Source: Gammaproteobacteria bacterium (GTDB taxonomy: Bacteria; Pseudomonadota; Gammaproteobacteria; Eutrophobiales; Eutrophobiaceae). Taken from it: 10,245 nucleotides of DNA. Of this stretch, positions 7,448 through 10,245 are shown piece by piece. Each line of letters opens with the position of its first letter. Positions within the stretch are counted from its first letter, which is position 1. The position numbers and the translations under genes are program-made. The notes below the pieces were generated by a model. It was not told where the DNA came from and made no database searches. It saw only the letters and a list, made by a program, of their open reading frames with translations. The stretch is from positions 1 through 10,245 of the forward strand of contig JAAXHV010000172.1 of the NCBI GenBank assembly GCA_012270695.1. Direction: 5' to 3'.

Positions 7448-8712
7448 GCGACGATCATCCCCACCAACCGGTTCCGGAAAGCGACAGGACCGACGCCTAT
7501 TACATTGCCGTCATAATGATTAGCGGCACCATCGCCGTGCCGGGTTTTTTGATGGCATCCAACATCAGCCAGGGCGCTGGATTTTATCCGGGGGTGATCG
7601 GTTTTATCATTGGGTGTCAGGTTCTGGCGATTACCGGTGTTTTTGCCGGCATGGTGGGCGCCCGATCCAAGTTGTCCACCTATTTGATCCTGCGCTATTC
7701 CTTTGGTACGGCTGGTTACAGGTTCGGCAGTTTCCTGATTGCCCTTGTCCTGTTCTTCTGGTTTGCCATTCTCTGCAACATGTTTGGCGCAGCAGCAGAG
7801 GAAGTCGTATCGATCGTTGCCGGTATGGATCTCTCCAGACAATGGCTTGCTTTTCTGGGTGGGTTGATTATGGTGAGCATTACCATATACGGGTTTCATG
7901 CAATTGAAAAAATGGCGCTGTTGATGGTGCCGATAATGGCAGCCATCCTGTTATATGGTGCTTACAGAGCGATAACATCGGGAAATATAGCCGGACTCGA
8001 TGGTCCGGGGACGGGAGTATTGGGAGTTGGCGGCGCCATATCGATAGTGATCGGCGCTTACAGCGGAGGGATTGTTACCTTGCCCGATTATCTGCGCTAT
8101 GCACGCCACTCAGGACGTGCGCTTATGGCTGTGTACTTTGCCCTGGGAATCTCATTTCCGACCATACTGACTGTGACTGCCATTCCCAGCGTACTGTCGG
8201 GTGAGCAGGATTTGATCAGGATTATGCTTACTTTGGGAGTAGGCGTGGGCGCCTTGGTCGTCCTGATTTTTTCCACGGTATCCAGCAATGTAGCCATGCT
8301 TTATTCCGTAGGCTTGTCGGTTGCGGCATCGTTGAAACGGGTAAATTTCTGGCGTAGCGTCGCCCTGTTGGGTATCCTGGCGACGTTGCTTTCCATGTTT
8401 GACATCGTTATCTACTTTATTCCTTATATCAGCGTGTTAGGGATTTGTATTCCCAGCCTGTTTGGAATTTACATTTGTGATTTTTTTTATGTAAACAGGC
8501 AGGATTACTCGCCTGAAAAACTCGCGTCATTGCCCGCCTATAACCTGTCTGCCTTCCTGGCATGGGGGACGGGGTTTCTGGTAGGCATCATGAGCGTCAA
8601 GGAAGTTATCACATTAACGACTGTCTCCGCTTTTGACTCCATGATCAGTGCCGCATTTTGCTATTGCCTGATCGCTCGACGACAGACAAGTGTGAAACAA
8701 GGCATTTTATAG
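7402..8712 (+). CDS. NCS1-family permease (cytosine/allantoin/hydantoin-type transporter)
   Basis: This 436-residue inner-membrane protein has about twelve hydrophobic helices (roughly 33-54, 62-84, 108-138, 148-168, 171-191, 206-226, 240-262, 274-300, 317-340, 343-362, 380-398, 403-425). NCS1 permeases take up nucleobases, allantoin or hydantoins with H+ or Na+. Family marks are the 'PVPESDRT' entry before helix 1, Trp120-Phe121 in helix 3 at the position of the conserved NCS1 Trp-Phe, 'TLPDYLRYAR' (226-235; compare the DY-RYA motif), Asn296 in 'TVSSNVAMLYSVGLSVA', and 'GIYICDFFYVNR' (355-366) near the end. The helix 3 glutamine known in Mhp1 is not obvious, so it looks nearer CodB than Mhp1. 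The start is uncertain: ATG 7402 has only a weak GAG upstream, while ATG 7429 (Met10) follows GCGGAA with 7-base spacing and would give a 427-residue protein. Its place after HyuA/HyuB suggests it imports their substrate or its precursor. Confidence 0.9.
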   Translation: MALAVAESWMPQFRLGDDHPHQPVPESDRTDAYYIAVIMISGTIAVPGFLMASNISQGAGFYPGVIGFIIGCQVLAITGVFAGMVGARSKLSTYLILRYSFGTAGYRFGSFLIALVLFFWFAILCNMFGAAAEEVVSIVAGMDLSRQWLAFLGGLIMVSITIYGFHAIEKMALLMVPIMAAILLYGAYRAITSGNIAGLDGPGTGVLGVGGAISIVIGAYSGGIVTLPDYLRYARHSGRALMAVYFALGISFPTILTVTAIPSVLSGEQDLIRIMLTLGVGVGALVVLIFSTVSSNVAMLYSVGLSVAASLKRVNFWRSVALLGILATLLSMFDIVIYFIPYISVLGICIPSLFGIYICDFFYVNRQDYSPEKLASLPAYNLSAFLAWGTGFLVGIMSVKEVITLTTVSAFDSMISAAFCYCLIARRQTSVKQGIL

Positions 8713-9686
8713 TGAGCCTGAGAGTGGGTATCGTCGGCTGGGGCCTTGCCGGCAGGATTCATGCAAAACACCTGTCGGCACACGGCGCGCGCCTGGTCGG
8801 CGTCGTTTCGCGCAGGCCGTCGGGTTTGGCAGTCCCCTGGTTTCACAGCTTGGACGATCTCTTGCCCAGGGTCGATGCGATCACGATTGCCACACCCAAT
8901 GATCTTCACGCCGGAATGGCGCTGAAGGCGGTACGGGCAGGGAAGGCGGTGATGGTTGAGAAGCCGCTCTGTGTTACCCGTAACGAACTGGGACAACTCG
9001 AGCTTGTTCTTCCATCAGCCGATGCTCCGGTTCACCTTGGTTACCGCCTCCGTTTCAACGACGAGATCCGGCGTTTGCGCAGGCCGGGAGACGACATGAC
9101 TGTTCCCCGCAGGGTACACTGCTCCTATCAACTGGGGATTGACCGGTTGGCTGCCGGGAAAAGCTGGATTCGCGACCCCGTGCGTAGCGGGGGCGCCTAT
9201 TTTGTGTTGGGGGTTCATTGCCATGACCTGGTGCGCTGGCTCTGCCGGGCCCGGGGCAGGGCGCTGAGCAGCCTTGCCATGGCGGATAGCGTACAGCGCC
9301 CAAGCCACCGCCTCCGCCGCCGTGCAGATTGGGTGCTGACCGGCCTTGCCGTGCCGGATAGCGTACAGGGTGATTACCCCCTCCAGGTCTCGCTTATGGG
9401 CCGGGTCGGAGAAACGGAAGTTGGAATCTCGGTGGATATGAGAGGAAACGCAGATTATCGCCTTCAAATTGCGTTGGAATGGCCGGATGAAGACGAACCC
9501 CGTTCGGTTGTTCTCTCGGGAGAGCGCCCCGGAGTGCGGGAAGAAGCCGAATACTCCGGACTCGTGGGCAACTTCGTACAGGCCGCAGAACAAGGCCTGG
9601 TTGACCCTGTGGCTATTGCGGAAATTCTGCAAACTCATCGCGAACTTCTGGATGCCAGGGAGAAACATGACATTCAATCCGGGTAG
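8712..9686 (+). CDS. Gfo/Idh/MocA-family NAD(P)-dependent oxidoreductase, GTG start
   Basis: This 324-residue protein has a Rossmann fold at the very start ('LRVGIVGWGLAGRIHA', 3-18). It carries the family's 'VEKPL' motif (82-86) with Lys84 as probable catalytic lysine, then 'GGAYFVLGVHCHDLVRWL' (160-177), where His169 and Asp172 match the G-x-H-x-x-D block of the second domain. Such enzymes oxidise or reduce an alcohol, sugar, imine or similar group with NAD(P). The frame is open further upstream to a TTG at 8658, but the GTG at 8712 overlaps the permease stop (TAGTG), has AAGG 9 bases before it, and places the fold at the normal distance from the start. Residues 187-219 hold a repeated segment ('SLAMADSVQ' and 'GLAVPDSVQ' 24 residues apart) with a basic stretch between, which looks like an inserted DNA element. 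Without it the protein is only about 300 residues, short for the family. The frame stays open, but activity is not assured. Confidence 0.85.
   Translation: MSLRVGIVGWGLAGRIHAKHLSAHGARLVGVVSRRPSGLAVPWFHSLDDLLPRVDAITIATPNDLHAGMALKAVRAGKAVMVEKPLCVTRNELGQLELVLPSADAPVHLGYRLRFNDEIRRLRRPGDDMTVPRRVHCSYQLGIDRLAAGKSWIRDPVRSGGAYFVLGVHCHDLVRWLCRARGRALSSLAMADSVQRPSHRLRRRADWVLTGLAVPDSVQGDYPLQVSLMGRVGETEVGISVDMRGNADYRLQIALEWPDEDEPRSVVLSGERPGVREEAEYSGLVGNFVQAAEQGLVDPVAIAEILQTHRELLDAREKHDIQSG
9271..9368. repeat. Imperfect 26-base direct repeat with internal hairpin inside the oxidoreductase gene
   Basis: Two copies, 9271-9296 and 9343-9368, agree at 24 of 26 bases; both end in GGATAGCGTACAG. They are 72 bases apart, exactly 24 codons. 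Between them CAGCGCCCAA (9294-9303) and TTGGGTGCTG (9329-9338) form a 10-pair stem with one G-T pair around a GC-rich loop containing 'GCCACCGCCTCCGCCGCCG'. Direct repeats around a hairpin inside a coding region suggest an in-frame insertion of a small palindromic element, or a repeat-bounded duplication. The encoded segment (about residues 196-219, including 'HRLRRR') has no obvious match to the Gfo/Idh/MocA fold. The structure is seen directly; its mobile origin is inferred. Confidence 0.65.
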
Positions 9687-9713
9687 TTGTCGTCCGGATG
9701 CCTCTTGGACAAT

Positions 9714-9757
9714 TTAGTGAATGTTAGTAAATAATTCAGTTGAAATTTACTACACTA
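9714..9757. promoter_or_regulatory. Candidate operator: inverted repeats over the -35 box
   Basis: TAGTAAAT (9725-9732) and ATTTACTA (9745-9752) are exact reverse complements with a 12-base spacer. Outside them TAGTG (9715-9719) and CACTA (9753-9757) are again complementary, at unequal distances. On the plus strand TTAGTGAA (9714-9721) and TTAGTAAA (9724-9731) read as two neighbouring half-sites 10 bases apart, one helical turn. The array overlaps the proposed -35 box at 9740-9745, a common arrangement for a repressor. No regulator gene is in the window, so the binding protein is unknown. Confidence 0.45.
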
Positions 9758-9767
9758 TTGTTATTAT
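9740..9767 (+). promoter_or_regulatory. Probable sigma70 promoter for the lipoprotein amidohydrolase
   Basis: TTGAAA (9740-9745) and TATTAT (9762-9767) each match the sigma70 consensus at five of six bases, with a 16-base spacer. Transcription would start near 9774, giving a leader of about 50 bases before the ATG at 9823. This suggests the last gene has its own promoter rather than depending on the upstream operon, in line with the 136-base gap after the oxidoreductase gene. The rest of the 9687-9822 gap holds no recognisable gene. Confidence 0.5.
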
Positions 9768-9801
9768 TCAACGGCAGTTGTTTGTGGCTTCAAATTAATT
9801 C

Positions 9802-9820
9802 TTGGGGGAAACAGGGGGAG
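9802..9820 (+). promoter_or_regulatory. Double G-rich translation signal of the lipoprotein amidohydrolase
   Basis: AGGGGGAG at 9813-9820 lies just before the ATG at 9823 and is the likely Shine-Dalgarno sequence, though close. A second G-run sits in TTGGGGGAAAC at 9802-9812. The latter string is nearly the same as the one in front of the receptor gene on the other strand (2344-2355), where it is itself the ribosome-binding site. Confidence 0.5.
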
Positions 9821-9822
9821 CG

Positions 9823-10245
9823 ATGAAGAAGCTCACTTGCATTATTCCTGTGCTGCTGTTGTGCCTGTACGGTTGCTCGGGTGGCCAGCCTGACTCCGGC
9901 GGCGCACTGCTCATCAAAGATGTTACCCTGATCGACGGCACCGGGGCTGAGCCCCAGGTTGGCTTCGATATTTATATAGCCGAAGGCAGGATCGTTGGAA
10001 TTGGCGCCGACCTCTATGTTTCAGGGGGCGCAGAGATTATCGACGGCAGCGGGAAATATGTCATCCCCGGTTTGATCGACGCTCATGTCCACCTTGATGC
10101 ACCCATTGTCTTCCAGCTCACGCCCGAAGAGAAAGCGCAGGTAATCGAGCACACCCCCAAGGCGTTTCTCTACAACGGCGTCACCAGCGTGCTGAACGTT
10201 TCCTCGGAGGTGGACTGGATCTTCGAGCAACGCCAGGCCGAGCGG
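9823..10245 (+). CDS. Lipoprotein amidohydrolase, N-terminal part (gene continues past the window)
   Basis: The open frame runs from ATG 9823 to the last base, 141 codons without a stop. It starts with a lipoprotein signal peptide: Lys2-Lys3, a hydrophobic core 'IIPVLLLCL' and a lipobox 'LYGC' with Cys18 as the probable lipid-bearing residue. Ser at +2 would favour sorting to the outer membrane. A short Gly/Ser/Pro linker follows. Then comes the amidohydrolase N-terminal pattern: 'LLIKDVTLIDGTG' (29-41), 'IAEGRIVGIG', 'YVIPGLIDAHVHL' (79-91) with the metal-binding pair His88/His90, and 'FLYNGVTSVLNV', which matches the 'GVTTVR' strand of the cytoplasmic paralogue at 2430. The remaining ligands lie outside the window. 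It is probably an envelope-located hydrolase that processes substrate before or after the receptor. The AT-rich upstream region with its own promoter suggests separate transcription. Family and export are well supported; the substrate is unknown. Confidence 0.88.
   Translation, partial: MKKLTCIIPVLLLCLYGCSGGQPDSGGALLIKDVTLIDGTGAEPQVGFDIYIAEGRIVGIGADLYVSGGAEIIDGSGKYVIPGLIDAHVHLDAPIVFQLTPEEKAQVIEHTPKAFLYNGVTSVLNVSSEVDWIFEQRQAER

Noticed and set aside
8658..8711. Upstream extension of the oxidoreductase to a TTG start
   Set aside because: It would overlap the permease by 55 bases and put an 18-residue polar tail before the Rossmann strand. The GTG at 8712 overlaps the stop by one base and fits the family start.
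9015..9677. 220-codon frame on the minus strand
   Set aside because: It lies entirely opposite the oxidoreductase gene, whose plus-strand protein shows clear family motifs. The repeated 'LYAIRHGKA' in it is only the reverse reading of the 26-base DNA repeat.
9690..9712. GTCC...GGAC as a terminator after the oxidoreductase gene
   Set aside because: The stem is only four pairs with a long loop and is followed by AATTT rather than a T-run, too weak to call.
10021..10230. 69-codon frame on the minus strand at the right edge
   Set aside because: It is opposite the lipoprotein amidohydrolase, which has a lipobox, the HxH motif and a strong ribosome-binding site.

Overview
The window looks like chromosomal DNA of a Gram-negative proteobacterium, most likely a gammaproteobacterium. 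It has a TonB-dependent outer-membrane receptor with a typical TonB box, a lipoprotein signal peptide, Shine-Dalgarno-led genes and tight start/stop overlaps. Taxonomy is inferred from protein style only. There are no RNA genes, transposase genes or CRISPR arrays. Coding density is high; no gene-free stretch exceeds about 140 bases.

Layout. (1) Bases 1-201 are the 3' end of an amidohydrolase gene. (2) A 25-base near-perfect palindrome (208-232) lies between it and the convergent TonB-dependent receptor gene (258-2342, minus strand). (3) An 87-base divergent promoter region (2343-2429) separates the receptor from a five-gene plus-strand run: a COG1228-type metal-dependent amidohydrolase (2430-3608), a HyuA-type ATP-dependent hydantoinase/oxoprolinase subunit (3608-5650), a HyuB-type subunit (5667-7379), an NCS1 nucleobase/hydantoin-type permease (7402-8712) and a Gfo/Idh/MocA oxidoreductase (8712-9686). 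TAATG and TAGTG overlaps and gaps of 16 and 22 bases argue for one transcription unit. (4) An AT-rich intergenic region (9687-9822) holds a good sigma70-like promoter overlapped by an inverted repeat. (5) It leads into a second amidohydrolase gene, this time encoding a lipoprotein (9823 to the window end, incomplete).

Working model (inference). This is a small-molecule scavenging locus for a cyclic amide, imide or hydantoin-like compound. The receptor would bring a substrate across the outer membrane, and a lipid-anchored amidohydrolase may process it in the envelope. The NCS1 permease would carry the product across the inner membrane. The cytoplasmic amidohydrolase and the HyuA/HyuB pair would open or hydrolyse amide bonds, the latter using ATP, and the NAD(P)-dependent oxidoreductase would process a later intermediate. 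The precedent is the NCS1 permease Mhp1, a hydantoin transporter associated with hydantoin catabolism. The real substrate cannot be read from the sequence.

The main oddities are: a 72-base in-frame insertion with repeated ends and an internal hairpin in the oxidoreductase gene; altered residues in usually conserved HyuB and HyuA motifs; an ambiguous permease start, where the best ribosome-binding site serves another frame; and an operator-like palindrome over the -35 box of the last gene.
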